Assembly: GCA_017458125.1 (NCBI GenBank)
Contig: JAFTGB010000066.1
Location: 51,369 to 115,368 of the forward strand
Reading direction: 5' to 3'
From: Prevotella sp.
Lineage (GTDB): Bacteria; Bacteroidota; Bacteroidia; Bacteroidales; Bacteroidaceae
DNA length: 64,000 nucleotides
In this document: one piece after another, positions 33,510 through 42,013 of the stretch
Layout of the letters: every line of letters starts with the position of its first letter
Numbering within the stretch: the stretch's first letter is position 1
Position numbers and translations under genes: made by a program
The notes under the pieces: generated by a model
Told to the model about the DNA's origin: nothing
What the model saw: only the letters and a program-made list of their open reading frames with translations
Database searches by the model: none

Positions 33510-33533
33510 AACTTACCATCTATATTGTTGATG

Positions 33534-33565
33534 CAAAGTTACGAAAGTTTGGCATGATAACCAAA
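33534..33565 (-). promoter_or_regulatory. Promoter of ATPase gene 2
   Basis: On the minus strand TTTG (33562-33565), 20 bases, TAACTTTG (33534-33541). The ATG at 33509 follows after 24 bases. Confidence 0.7.
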
Positions 33566-33673
33566 TTTTGCAGAAAAAAGGTTACTCGACTAAACTATTT
33601 TTTGTAAATTTCGGTTATCGCAGTAAACGATTTTGGACTTTTGCAGATCATTGGGACAGAGTTTTTTTGAATG

Positions 33674-33715
33674 TACCGCAACTTCAAGGCCGTCACCAGC
33701 ATGACGCCACGCTGA
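33674..33715 (+). pseudogene. Second copy of the AraC tail (direct repeat copy 2)
   Basis: Reads YRNFKAVTSMTPR then stop, the same 13 residues that end the fragment at 32303. Only this scrap remains. Confidence 0.75.
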
Positions 33716-33984
33716 CGGCCACCGTGGGGGCAGGCACCTATACCTACGAGAAGTCCGGCGTGACGTTCGCCAACAGCCAATACTACGCTATCGCGGTGAA
33801 GATGACGAAGCAGTACGCCATGGCCGCAGATGCTACTGACGAAGACAAGGGTAAGTTGATTTGTACCGACGGACACATCCATGCCTACGGCGAGGATGCC
33901 GACTGCACGAAGGACCGCGTGGCCAAGATTATCTATGTGGGCACCAACACGGGTGACAACACCTACAACCACGGTCTGCTCTAA
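33712..33984 (+). pseudogene. C-terminal fragment of a surface protein
   Basis: About 90 codons without a start: LTATVGAGTYTYEKSG, then DKGKLICTDGHIHAYGED and VAKIIYVGTNTGD. The GxLIxxDGxI...VAKIIYVG pattern recurs in secreted Bacteroidota proteins of the fimbrillin-like kind, from memory. The frame joins abruptly to the AraC scrap upstream, so it is a remnant. Codon use is still GC-rich and coding-like. Confidence 0.6.
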
Positions 33985-34200
33985 TAAGAACATTTCCACT
34001 CCCGTAAGTGGCGCCATATGGAAGATTGAAAGTACTACAATGTGGTATAAAATGTTCGTGCCTGCCTTGTTTTTTAACCTGTTTACCCATTTATCTATTT
34101 ATCTATTTATCTGTCATTGGCTATGCGAACAAGACCGCTACAGGTAACGGTAATTCCTATAATTCCAGTTTAAAAACAGAAAAGTAAAAAGTTAGGGGAA
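33985..34200. other. Degenerate non-coding stretch
   Basis: No gene. It holds an 8-bp iteration (ATTTATCT three times, 34089-34112) and a further protein-like scrap (34121-34180 reads YANKTATGNGNSYN...) that may come from the same lost surface-protein gene. Confidence 0.5.
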
Positions 34201-34202
34201 AG

Positions 34203-34234
34203 TTTGGTCGTTCCAAAAAAAGTGCGTACCTTTG
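34203..34234 (+). promoter_or_regulatory. rpsJ promoter
   Basis: TTTG (34203-34206), 20 bases, TACCTTTG (34227-34234), with GTTCCAAAAAAAGT between. The block is nearly identical to the promoter at 63796-63826. Confidence 0.85.
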
Positions 34235-34288
34235 CAGCCCGAAAGAAAGTCTGTCTGCTGAGCAAATGACTCTTTAGCGGCAGGAAAG

Positions 34289-34327
34289 AAATTAGTAAAT
34301 AGTAAATCATTAAATCGTAAATTAACA
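34289..34327 (+). repeat. 7/8-bp iterated spacer before rpsJ
   Basis: Imperfect iterations of AGTAAAT/CGTAAAT fill the rpsJ leader up to the ATG. Confidence 0.65.
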
Positions 34328-34329
34328 AG

Positions 34330-34635
34330 ATGAGTCAGAAAATTCGTATTAAGCTGAAGTCTTACGACCACAAGCTCGTGGACAAGTCAGCCGAGAAGAT
34401 TGTGAAGGCCGTGAAGGCTACGGGTGCTATCATCAGCGGTCCTATTCCCCTTCCCACACACAAACGTATCTACACCGTCAACCGCTCTACCTTCGTCAAC
34501 AAGAAGGCCCGCGAGCAGTTCCAGCTGTCAGACTACAAGCGTCTGATTGACATCTACAGCTCGACCGCCAAGACCGTCGATGCTCTGATGAAGCTCGAAC
34601 TCCCTTCTGGTGTAGAAGTAGAAATCAAAGTGTAG
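34330..34635 (+). CDS. rpsJ: Ribosomal protein S10
   Basis: 101 residues, with [20 protein letters not shown] and the loop [29 protein letters not shown] 30S head protein that also serves as NusE in antitermination. Normally first gene of the S10 operon. Here it is a single-gene unit with its own promoter and terminator, separated by 10 kb from rplC. Confidence 0.96.
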   Translation: MSQKIRIKLKSYDHKLVDKSAEKIVKAVKATGAIISGPIPLPTHKRIYTVNRSTFVNKKAREQFQLSDYKRLIDIYSSTAKTVDALMKLELPSGVEVEIKV

Positions 34636-34655
34636 TCATTCATACACATTATAAT

Positions 34656-34702
34656 AAAGTCCCGCAGCAGACGAAAATGGTTTGTCGCGGGACTTTTTTT
34701 GT
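34656..34702 (+). terminator. rpsJ terminator
   Basis: AAAGTCCCGC pairs with GCGGGACTTT, followed by TTTTTGTC. Strong; it cuts rpsJ off from the genes downstream. Confidence 0.88.
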
Positions 34703-34862
34703 CTAAATAATTCTAATGTTGCAAAAGAATTTTATAAAATTAACACAAACCGACCTTGAAGTAGAGCGTAGCGAGGACGGTTCTTTGTTACTCTTTTTTT
34801 GCTTGTCAGTTACTTGTTGCGAAAAAATACGGGGAAAGCGTGTCTTTTTGTTTTTTTTTTAT

Positions 34863-34870
34863 TACCTTTG
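34863..34870 (+). promoter_or_regulatory. -7 box of the thiol-redox gene block
   Basis: TACCTTTG after a T-rich run, 41 bases before the TlpA-like start. No convincing -33. Confidence 0.6.
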
Positions 34871-34911
34871 CAGCCGTATTGTAAACACTAACGCATCAAC
34901 AATTAGATTTT

Positions 34912-35403
34912 ATGATGAAGAGACTATTCCTTATGAGTGTTTTGTGCTGGGGTTTCTGCATGGGGGTGTGCCATGCCCAACTTCCTTCCGTATCGCTGAA
35001 GACCATGGACGGGAAGACCGTCGACACCAGTACGCTGTCCAACGACGGCAAGCCTTTTATCATCGACTTTTTTGCCACCTGGTGCAAGCCGTGCAACCGC
35101 GAGCTTGACGCCATTGCTGAAGTCTATGAGGACTGGCAGAAAGAGACGGGTGTCAAGATTATTGCTGTCAGCATCGACCAGGGCCAGAACATCAACAAGG
35201 TCAAGCCGCTCGTGGCCAATCATGGCTGGGAGTACGAGGTGCTGCTCGACCCCAACAGCGACTTCAAGCGTGCGTTGGGTATACAGATGATACCCTACGT
35301 GCTCATCGTTGACGGCCAGGGCAACATTGTCTATAAGCACAACGGTTATACCGACGGTGCCGAGGTGGAGCTTATAGATAAGGTACGAGAACTTATTAAA
35401 TAA
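34912..35403 (+). CDS. TlpA-like thiol:disulfide oxidoreductase
   Basis: The 163-residue protein has a signal peptide (cleavage near CHAQ) and a thioredoxin domain with active site WCKPC (C58, C61), cis-Pro in IQMIPYVLIV, and a TlpA/ResA-type IIAVSID strand. A periplasmic reductant, probably fed by the DsbD encoded at the end of the same block. First gene of the insertion between rpsJ and rplC. Confidence 0.88.
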   Translation: MMKRLFLMSVLCWGFCMGVCHAQLPSVSLKTMDGKTVDTSTLSNDGKPFIIDFFATWCKPCNRELDAIAEVYEDWQKETGVKIIAVSIDQGQNINKVKPLVANHGWEYEVLLDPNSDFKRALGIQMIPYVLIVDGQGNIVYKHNGYTDGAEVELIDKVRELIK

Positions 35404-35421
35404 TAAAAGCAAAGACTGCAA

Positions 35422-37047
35422 GTGAAAAACCATAGTGTTCTTTTGCTGTTGGTGCTTCTGATGTGCGGCACGACCCGCAGTCAGGCACAGGAGGATCAGA
35501 AAGGCGTAACCTTCTCGGGTAGTATCCAGAGCGACATGCTCATTCCGCAGAGCGACGACAAGATTGGTGCTACTAAGAAGGATGACTTTGTGACCAATAC
35601 GTATGTGGACCTGCAGATGCAGAGCCGCTATGTGGATGCCGGTGCACGCTTAGAGTATTTGGAGCATCCGCTGCCCGGCTTCGAGAACGACTTCAAAGGG
35701 TGGGGCGTTCCCAACTTCTGGGTGAAAGGCAAGTTAGGCTGCGCCGAGCTGACTGCCGGTACCTTTTATGAGCAGTTTGGCTCGGGTTTCATCCTCCGTA
35801 CCTACGAGGAGCGTTCGTTGGGCATCGACAACTCGCTGTTGGGCGGGCGCTTAGTGCTGAAGCCCATCAAGGGACTGACGTTGAAGGCACTGAGCGGCAA
35901 CCAGCGCCGCTACTGGAGTTGGAACGGCGGGCTCGTCAGCGGTGCCGATGCCGAGGTGAACGTTGACGAGTGGGTGCCGTCCATGCAGCAGCACGACACC
36001 CGGCTGAGTGTCGCCGCCTCATGGGTCAACAAGTATGAGAAGGACGAAGACATCCTCGCTGACCCCACGCACCGTTACAACCTGCCCAAGTATGTCAACG
36101 CCTGGGACGTCAGGGCCAACCTTAACAAAGGACCGCTGAGCGTGTTGGTGGAATACGCGCAGAAGAGCCAGGACCCGTCGTTCGACAATGGCTACTCCTA
36201 CGCCAAAGGTCATGTGGCCATGCTCTCTACCTCCTATTCCGACAACGGACTGAGCGTCCTGCTTCAGGCCAAACGCTCCGAGAACATGTCGTTCCGCAGC
36301 CAGCGCACGGTCAACGGCACATCGGCGTTCATCAACCATCTGCCCGCCTTTACCCTCGACCACACCTACGCCTTGGCAGCACTCTATCCCTACGCCACCC
36401 AGTTGGCCAAGGGCGAGTGGGCCTATCAGGCCGAGTTAGGCTATAACTTCAAACGGCGCACGGCCCTCGGCGGCAAGTACGGCATGAACGTCAAGCTGAA
36501 CTATTCGTATGTCCGTGCCATACAGGACGCGTGGTTCAAGTGGGGCAGCGACACCTACTACCAAGACCTGAACGTCCAGCTGACACGTAAGTTCACCAGT
36601 GTGTTCAAGCTGAACCTGATGTATATGAACCAGCGTTACAACAAGGACGTCATCGAGGGACATGGCGGAATGATACACTCCAATATCTTTGTTGCCGACG
36701 GTATGTTCCAGTTAGCACCCAAGAGCCGTCTGCGCTGCGAGGTGCAGTACCTGCAGACCAAGCAGGACCAGGGCGACTGGCTCTACGGACTCCTTGAGCT
36801 TTCGTTGGCTCCCCATTGGATGTTTACGCTCAGCGACATGTGGAACTGTGGCGACAGCGATGCGGAGTATTACACCGAGAACACCCACTACCACTACTAT
36901 CAGGGACTCGTTACCTATAACATCGGTTCCCACCGCATACAGGCAGGCTACGGTCGTACCCGTGCCGGCTATAACTGTTCGGGTGGGGTATGCCGCTATG
37001 TTCCTGCCACCAAGGGCTTTACCCTTTCTTACAACTATAACTTCTGA
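35422..37047 (+). CDS. Outer-membrane beta-barrel protein (DUF6029-like)
   Basis: Starts at GTG 35422. The 541-residue protein has a signal peptide (SQAQ) and then regular amphipathic strands with aromatic girdles, such as VTFSGSIQSDML, YQAELGYNFKRR and GFTLSYNYNF at the end, as expected for an outer-membrane barrel. It resembles the family annotated DUF6029, which in Bacteroidota usually lies beside Omp28 genes; this is from memory. Substrate or partner unknown. Probably co-transcribed with its neighbours (18-base and 7-base gaps). Confidence 0.75.
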   Translation: MKNHSVLLLLVLLMCGTTRSQAQEDQKGVTFSGSIQSDMLIPQSDDKIGATKKDDFVTNTYVDLQMQSRYVDAGARLEYLEHPLPGFENDFKGWGVPNFWVKGKLGCAELTAGTFYEQFGSGFILRTYEERSLGIDNSLLGGRLVLKPIKGLTLKALSGNQRRYWSWNGGLVSGADAEVNVDEWVPSMQQHDTRLSVAASWVNKYEKDEDILADPTHRYNLPKYVNAWDVRANLNKGPLSVLVEYAQKSQDPSFDNGYSYAKGHVAMLSTSYSDNGLSVLLQAKRSENMSFRSQRTVNGTSAFINHLPAFTLDHTYALAALYPYATQLAKGEWAYQAELGYNFKRRTALGGKYGMNVKLNYSYVRAIQDAWFKWGSDTYYQDLNVQLTRKFTSVFKLNLMYMNQRYNKDVIEGHGGMIHSNIFVADGMFQLAPKSRLRCEVQYLQTKQDQGDWLYGLLELSLAPHWMFTLSDMWNCGDSDAEYYTENTHYHYYQGLVTYNIGSHRIQAGYGRTRAGYNCSGGVCRYVPATKGFTLSYNYNF

Positions 37048-37054
37048 TACTGTC

Positions 37055-37840
37055 ATGAAAGCGAAGCTATACTTACTCACCATACTCTGTGGACTCATCA
37101 CAGGCTGTGACTACATCGAAGACGACGAGCGGCTCATTGCGCTGGACGACACTCCCGTTGTGCCCACCACTGTGATGAAGAACGTTCTTTTAGAAGATTT
37201 CACCGGTCAGCGTTGCTCCAACTGTCCCACGGGAACGGAGGTCATCGAGGAGCTGCAGGAAGCCTATGGCGACCGTCTGATAGCTGTCGGCATCCATAGC
37301 GGGCCGTTAGGTTTCAAGGGCACGGCCACTGTCAAGGGGCTGGCTACCGCTGTAGGCGACGAATACTACAGTCATTGGGGCTTGGAGTACCAGCCCGTGG
37401 GCTTAATCAACCGTCATGGTGCCGTCAACTATACCGACTGGCCCCGGGCCGTCAGGGAAGTCATGCCGCTGGAGTCGGTGCTGAAGATGTCGGTGACGGC
37501 CACCGTCGATGGCGACCAGATGGCTATTACGGTGACGGAGGAGGCCACCGCCGACTTTGCGGGTAACCTGCAAGTATGGGTGCTGGAAGACGGCATCACC
37601 GCCCTCCAGACCATGCCCGACGGCAGCAACAACCGCGAGTACGTGCACAACCATGTGCTGCGCACGCCCGTCAACGGCACGTGGGGCGAGCCGTTCACCA
37701 TCAGCCGTGGCAGCACGCTGACGCAGACGCTGACGCAGCCCGTCAGTGCCGACTGGGACGCCAGCCAGCTGAGTGTCGTTGCCTTTGCTTACAACGACAG
37801 CGGCGTGGAGCAAGTCGTCAAGGCCAAGATAGTACAATAA
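37055..37840 (+). CDS. Omp28-related lipoprotein with CxxC
   Basis: 261 residues from ATG 37055, which begins with a clear lipoprotein signal (MKAKLYLLTILCGLITGC). The thioredoxin-like part contains VLLEDFTGQRCSNCPTG with C54-x2-C57, then a beta-sandwich domain to the end. Omp28 is an outer-membrane protein first named in Porphyromonas; the EDFTGxxCxNCP motif is the family hallmark. The CxxC suggests a thiol function coupled to the TlpA-like protein upstream. The in-frame ATG at 36794 lies inside the barrel gene and is rejected. Confidence 0.85.
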   Translation: MKAKLYLLTILCGLITGCDYIEDDERLIALDDTPVVPTTVMKNVLLEDFTGQRCSNCPTGTEVIEELQEAYGDRLIAVGIHSGPLGFKGTATVKGLATAVGDEYYSHWGLEYQPVGLINRHGAVNYTDWPRAVREVMPLESVLKMSVTATVDGDQMAITVTEEATADFAGNLQVWVLEDGITALQTMPDGSNNREYVHNHVLRTPVNGTWGEPFTISRGSTLTQTLTQPVSADWDASQLSVVAFAYNDSGVEQVVKAKIVQ

Positions 37841-37858
37841 TATAGAATTTAAAACAAG

Positions 37859-38485
37859 ATGCTTATGAAGAAAATTTTTACGTTATTCACTTTTCTGACT
37901 TTTGCATTTGCCGCTTTTGCCGCTGACACCTACGTGTTCACCGACAAGGACGGCAACACCATTGCCAACGGCACTACCATTACCTGCAATGATGCCGAGG
38001 TCGACGACTTCGGCGGTGTGCTGGTCAAGTCAGGACTTTTCATCAAGAACGTCGCTGCGCCTTCCAACTATCAGGTGAGTGTTGAAGCCAACATCACCCG
38101 AATAGACAACGGTGCCGTGCAGCTCTGTTTCCCCGTCAACTGCTTCAGCTACGACACCTTAGGCAAGCACGGCGGTGACGGCAAGAAGGCTCTTGCTCAG
38201 GGCGAGAGCCAAAACATCCAGACCGAATGGCTGCCCACGGCCTACGGCGAAAGCATTGTGGAGTACACGGCCAAGATTTTCCAGGGAGTCTTCCAGAAGG
38301 AGACCTACACGGTGACGGTGCACTATATCTATGCCGATCCGGCCGGTGTCGCCAGTGTCGATGCCGCTAACGTGCAGCCCGTGCAGCGTTATGACATCAT
38401 GGGTCGCCAGATTACTGTCGGCCAGCGCGGTTTGCACATTGTCCGTATGAGTGACGGCAGCGTCCGCAAAGTCATCAGCAAATAA
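37859..38485 (+). CDS. Small secreted protein with sorting tail
   Basis: 208 residues; the start is MLMKKIF (or MKKIF at 37865), with a signal peptide ending FAAFAAD. A single beta-sandwich-like domain includes a Cys pair (ITCNDAE, VQLCFPVNCFSYD), and the end (QRYDIMGRQIT, RGLHIVRMSDGSVRKVISK) is a type IX-like tail. Possibly a substrate of the surrounding thiol proteins. Confidence 0.75.
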   Translation: MLMKKIFTLFTFLTFAFAAFAADTYVFTDKDGNTIANGTTITCNDAEVDDFGGVLVKSGLFIKNVAAPSNYQVSVEANITRIDNGAVQLCFPVNCFSYDTLGKHGGDGKKALAQGESQNIQTEWLPTAYGESIVEYTAKIFQGVFQKETYTVTVHYIYADPAGVASVDAANVQPVQRYDIMGRQITVGQRGLHIVRMSDGSVRKVISK

Positions 38486-38509
38486 TCCATTCATTAAACT
38501 ATACTAACT

Positions 38510-41500
38510 ATGAGGAAATTCATTTTGTTTGCAGTTGCCGCCCTTGTGGCAGCAACTCACACCTTGGCACAGCCCAAGGTGCAGACGCAGGCCAAGAAGG
38601 TGGAGCGTTCCGCCCAGGCCCAGGTCAAGCAGCGTCCCGTGCTGAAGTTCTCGGACGCGAAAACCAACACCTTCGGTCAGCGGCAGCAGCTGCCCAAGAC
38701 CGTCAAGATGGAGAAGAACAACCGCTCCAACGACAGGGCGAAAGTGCTGAAGAAGGCCCGTAAGGCCGCCTCTGTGGCCAAGCGCCGTGCCGCCGGCATC
38801 ATCATCGACCAGCCGGCCGGTACCTACTACAACCTGAACTACGCCACCAGCTATATGGGCTACAGCCTGTTCGGTCTCTATGATGGCTCCTACGACGCTG
38901 CCCTCGGCGAGGTGGTGGAAGGCACTGACGGCTGTCTCTACATCCACAACCTGCTGACAGAGTTCCGCACCGAGGAAGGCTATTGGGTGAAGGCAGAGAA
39001 GGTAGACGGTCAGGCTGACACCTACGTCATCCATGAGCAGCCTATCTATGTGGAGGACTATTTTGGCACACTCTACACCTATTCTATTATGAAGTGTACC
39101 GTGACTTCCGGCGGCGAAGTCGTCGCTGCCAGCAATACCGACATCAAGCTGACTTGGAAAGACCACAAGCTGCGCACGGCGTCAGAGTTCAACGGCTTCA
39201 TGAACAGTGCCTACATCTCGGCTATTGACGACGGCGGCTACTGGTCTGGCGCCATGAACTGGGACGTCACCATGACTGTGAACACCGACAAGGCTATCAC
39301 CGAGCTGCCCGCCGGTGTTGAGGCTCAGGATGTCGTCATCCAGTACAACGACGGTACGTTAGACGCCAACGACGAACCTGCCGTTGCCGCCCACATCGGC
39401 AAGCTGGCCGTCAGCGGCAGCGACATCTACCTGCAGTATTACAAGAATATTGACAGCTGGATCAAGGGAACCATCAGCGGCAACAAGGCCACTTTTGCCT
39501 CCCATCAGTATTTAGGCGGCGACGTTGAATACAAAATGCAGACCTACTTCATAGCCGCATCCATGGACGAGGAAGGCGAACTGACCGCAGTCGACGAGAT
39601 TACCTTCGACTACGACGCTGCCAATATGAAGCTCTCCAACAGCGGATTGAACATCGTCGCCAACGGCGGCAACACCGACATCTACTGGTTGTCGTTCTTC
39701 GGCAACCCCGTGGTTTACAAGTTTGTGGAGAAAGCCGCCACGCCGGCTGCTCCCGATGAGTCGTCGATGTACGGTTCTAACTACATGCCGGGCTATGGCT
39801 ATGGCTATTTCGACTTCTCTATCCGTTCGTTCGACGTGAATGGTGAGTTCATCAGCCCCGACAAGCTGTACTACCGCGTCTACTTAGGCACAGGCTTGGA
39901 GGGCGATGAACCCAAGCTGTTCACTTTCACCCCCGACGTGTACCCGGAGCTTACCGAGGCCATCACTGACGTTCCCTATTCGGAGTCGTCCAGCAACTTC
40001 TGGAGCTCTGGCGACAGCCATGAGTTTGTCTTCTATCTGAACATCCCCTACAACATCGGTATCCAGTCCGTCTATAAAGGCGGTGGCGAGGAGCACGCCT
40101 CAGAGATTGCCTGGGGTTGGTCGTTCGACAATAACAAGGCCGATGGCGGCGAGAGCCTCTTCCCCCATGTTGCCAACGGTCAGCCCAACACTGAGCTGGC
40201 CGACGGCGAGATAGCCCTTAACCTGGGTACTGCCTCCGAGTACGGCTTCGGCACCGGCTCTTACGACACGGAGACCTTCGATGTAGCCATGAAAGTGGAG
40301 GACAGCTGGATCAGCGGTGCCAAACTCAGTGGCAAGAAGATATCGGCTATCAACGTTCCCTTCTTCACCACCGAGGGCGTAAGCAACACCAAGGTGTGGC
40401 TCTCTACGACGCTTTCTTTGGACGAGAACGGTCTGTTTACGCCCGACATTGTCAGTAAGGACTTCACCGTTACCGAAAACGGCTTCACCAAGGTGACGCT
40501 CGACACCCCCGTCGAGATTCCTGCTGAGGGCGGTATCTACATCGGTTACACCTTCACGCAGGCCGTTGGTGAGGACGAGAATACCTTGAATCCTGTTGTG
40601 GTGACCGACTATTCTAACGTGGGCGGCTTCCTCATCCATACCGACAACATCTACCGTTTAGGCTGGGCCAGCCTGCAGAATGCTGCCGGCGACCTGGCCC
40701 TGGAGGCTGTGCTCACTGGCAGCGAGGCCAATGCTGCCGAGTTTGAGCGTGTCAAGGACAGCTATCTAAAGGTCGGCGAGTCAGGAACGGCTGTTGCCGA
40801 AATCACCAACTATGGCTACAAGGGTCTGCAGTCGGCCGAGTTCGACTACAACCTGCTGGGCGACGGTGTCGATCTGAAGGGCAAGGCATCGGTGAGCGGT
40901 CTTAGTCTGGCTCCCGTCTTCGGTGCCTACACCGAGGCATCCTTCACAGTGCCTGCTGTAGAGAAGAAGGGTGACTTCATCAACTACTACGACATCACCA
41001 TGGTCAACGGTCAGGAGAACGGCATCAATGACGGCGACGCACAGAACAACGTCTTTGTCAAGGAGTTCCTGCCCAAGAAGCGCCCGCTGTTAGAGGAGTA
41101 CACCGGCACCTGGTGCGGCTACTGCCCGCGCGGCTATGTTGCTTTGGAGAAGATGGCCGAGTTCTATCCCGAGGACTTCGTGGCCCTGTCGTACCACAAC
41201 GAAGACCCGATGGAGATTACTACCGAGTTCCCCTCACTCGTCGAAGGCTTCCCCGCTGCCTATCTCGACCGTGCTATGGAGGTTGATGCCTATGGCGGCT
41301 TGACCGATAATGACTTCGGCATCGAGCAGACGTGGAAGGAGCGTTGTCAGGAGTTCGGCGTTGCCGACATCGACGTGCAGGCTTCATGGTCTGAGGATAT
41401 GAAGACCATCAACGTCACGTCGACCACTACCTTCGCCGACAGCAATGAGTCTTCCAACTGCCTCGTCAGCTATGCCGTCGTGGCCGACGGACTGACCGGC

Positions 41501-42004
41501 ACGGGCAGTGAGTGGTCACAGTCCAACTACTACGCTGGCCGTTCGATGGGTACTCCCCTCTACATGGAGCAGTTCTATGACGGCGAGGACCACGTCAGCG
41601 GACTCGTGTTCAACGATGTCATCGTGGCCAGCGCTTCCTATGAGGGCGTGGAGGGCAGTCTGCCCGAGAGCGTCACTGTCAATACGCCGTACACGCACAC
41701 CTTCTCGTTCAATGTCGACGACATTGTCAACACTGCCGGCGAGCCTGTCATTCAGGACAAGAGCAAGGTGAAGGTTGTGGCCATGCTCGTTGAATGGGGT
41801 TCGGTGGTGAATGCCAACAAGTGCACGGTGAAGCTGGCCGGCGACGGCATCAGCGAGGTGAACGGCACTGCCGACCGTGCTGTGAAGACCGAGTATTTCG
41901 ACCTCTCGGGCCGCAAGGTGCTCGTGCCTGCTCACGGTGTGTTCATCAAGACGGTGCACTATCGTAACGGCAGTTCAAAGACGCAGAAGGTTGTTGTCAA
42001 ATAA
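38510..42004 (+). CDS. Large Omp28-family secreted protein
   Basis: 1164 residues with signal peptide (THTLAQ). Residues ~25-95 are Lys/Ala/Gln-rich and unstructured, ~100-850 consist of several beta-sandwich domains, and ~860 begins an Omp28-like thioredoxin domain with LLEEYTGTWCGYCPRG (C869, C872). The end, KTEYFDLSGRKVL...KTQKVVVK, is a type IX-like tail. It looks like an enlarged, exported version of the Omp28 lipoprotein two genes upstream. Very high GC and strong codon bias suggest high expression. Confidence 0.8.
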   Translation: MRKFILFAVAALVAATHTLAQPKVQTQAKKVERSAQAQVKQRPVLKFSDAKTNTFGQRQQLPKTVKMEKNNRSNDRAKVLKKARKAASVAKRRAAGIIIDQPAGTYYNLNYATSYMGYSLFGLYDGSYDAALGEVVEGTDGCLYIHNLLTEFRTEEGYWVKAEKVDGQADTYVIHEQPIYVEDYFGTLYTYSIMKCTVTSGGEVVAASNTDIKLTWKDHKLRTASEFNGFMNSAYISAIDDGGYWSGAMNWDVTMTVNTDKAITELPAGVEAQDVVIQYNDGTLDANDEPAVAAHIGKLAVSGSDIYLQYYKNIDSWIKGTISGNKATFASHQYLGGDVEYKMQTYFIAASMDEEGELTAVDEITFDYDAANMKLSNSGLNIVANGGNTDIYWLSFFGNPVVYKFVEKAATPAAPDESSMYGSNYMPGYGYGYFDFSIRSFDVNGEFISPDKLYYRVYLGTGLEGDEPKLFTFTPDVYPELTEAITDVPYSESSSNFWSSGDSHEFVFYLNIPYNIGIQSVYKGGGEEHASEIAWGWSFDNNKADGGESLFPHVANGQPNTELADGEIALNLGTASEYGFGTGSYDTETFDVAMKVEDSWISGAKLSGKKISAINVPFFTTEGVSNTKVWLSTTLSLDENGLFTPDIVSKDFTVTENGFTKVTLDTPVEIPAEGGIYIGYTFTQAVGEDENTLNPVVVTDYSNVGGFLIHTDNIYRLGWASLQNAAGDLALEAVLTGSEANAAEFERVKDSYLKVGESGTAVAEITNYGYKGLQSAEFDYNLLGDGVDLKGKASVSGLSLAPVFGAYTEASFTVPAVEKKGDFINYYDITMVNGQENGINDGDAQNNVFVKEFLPKKRPLLEEYTGTWCGYCPRGYVALEKMAEFYPEDFVALSYHNEDPMEITTEFPSLVEGFPAAYLDRAMEVDAYGGLTDNDFGIEQTWKERCQEFGVADIDVQASWSEDMKTINVTSTTTFADSNESSNCLVSYAVVADGLTGTGSEWSQSNYYAGRSMGTPLYMEQFYDGEDHVSGLVFNDVIVASASYEGVEGSLPESVTVNTPYTHTFSFNVDDIVNTAGEPVIQDKSKVKVVAMLVEWGSVVNANKCTVKLAGDGISEVNGTADRAVKTEYFDLSGRKVLVPAHGVFIKTVHYRNGSSKTQKVVVK

Positions 42005-42013
42005 CGGAAGCGT

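Noticed and set aside
34716-35108. 130-codon frame upstream of and overlapping the TlpA-like gene
   Set aside because: Poor composition, and it runs out of frame through the TlpA-like coding region, which has signal peptide and CxxC site.
36794-37054. N-terminal extension of the Omp28-like lipoprotein
   Set aside because: The extension is the out-of-frame end of the barrel gene; a perfect lipoprotein signal begins at 37055.
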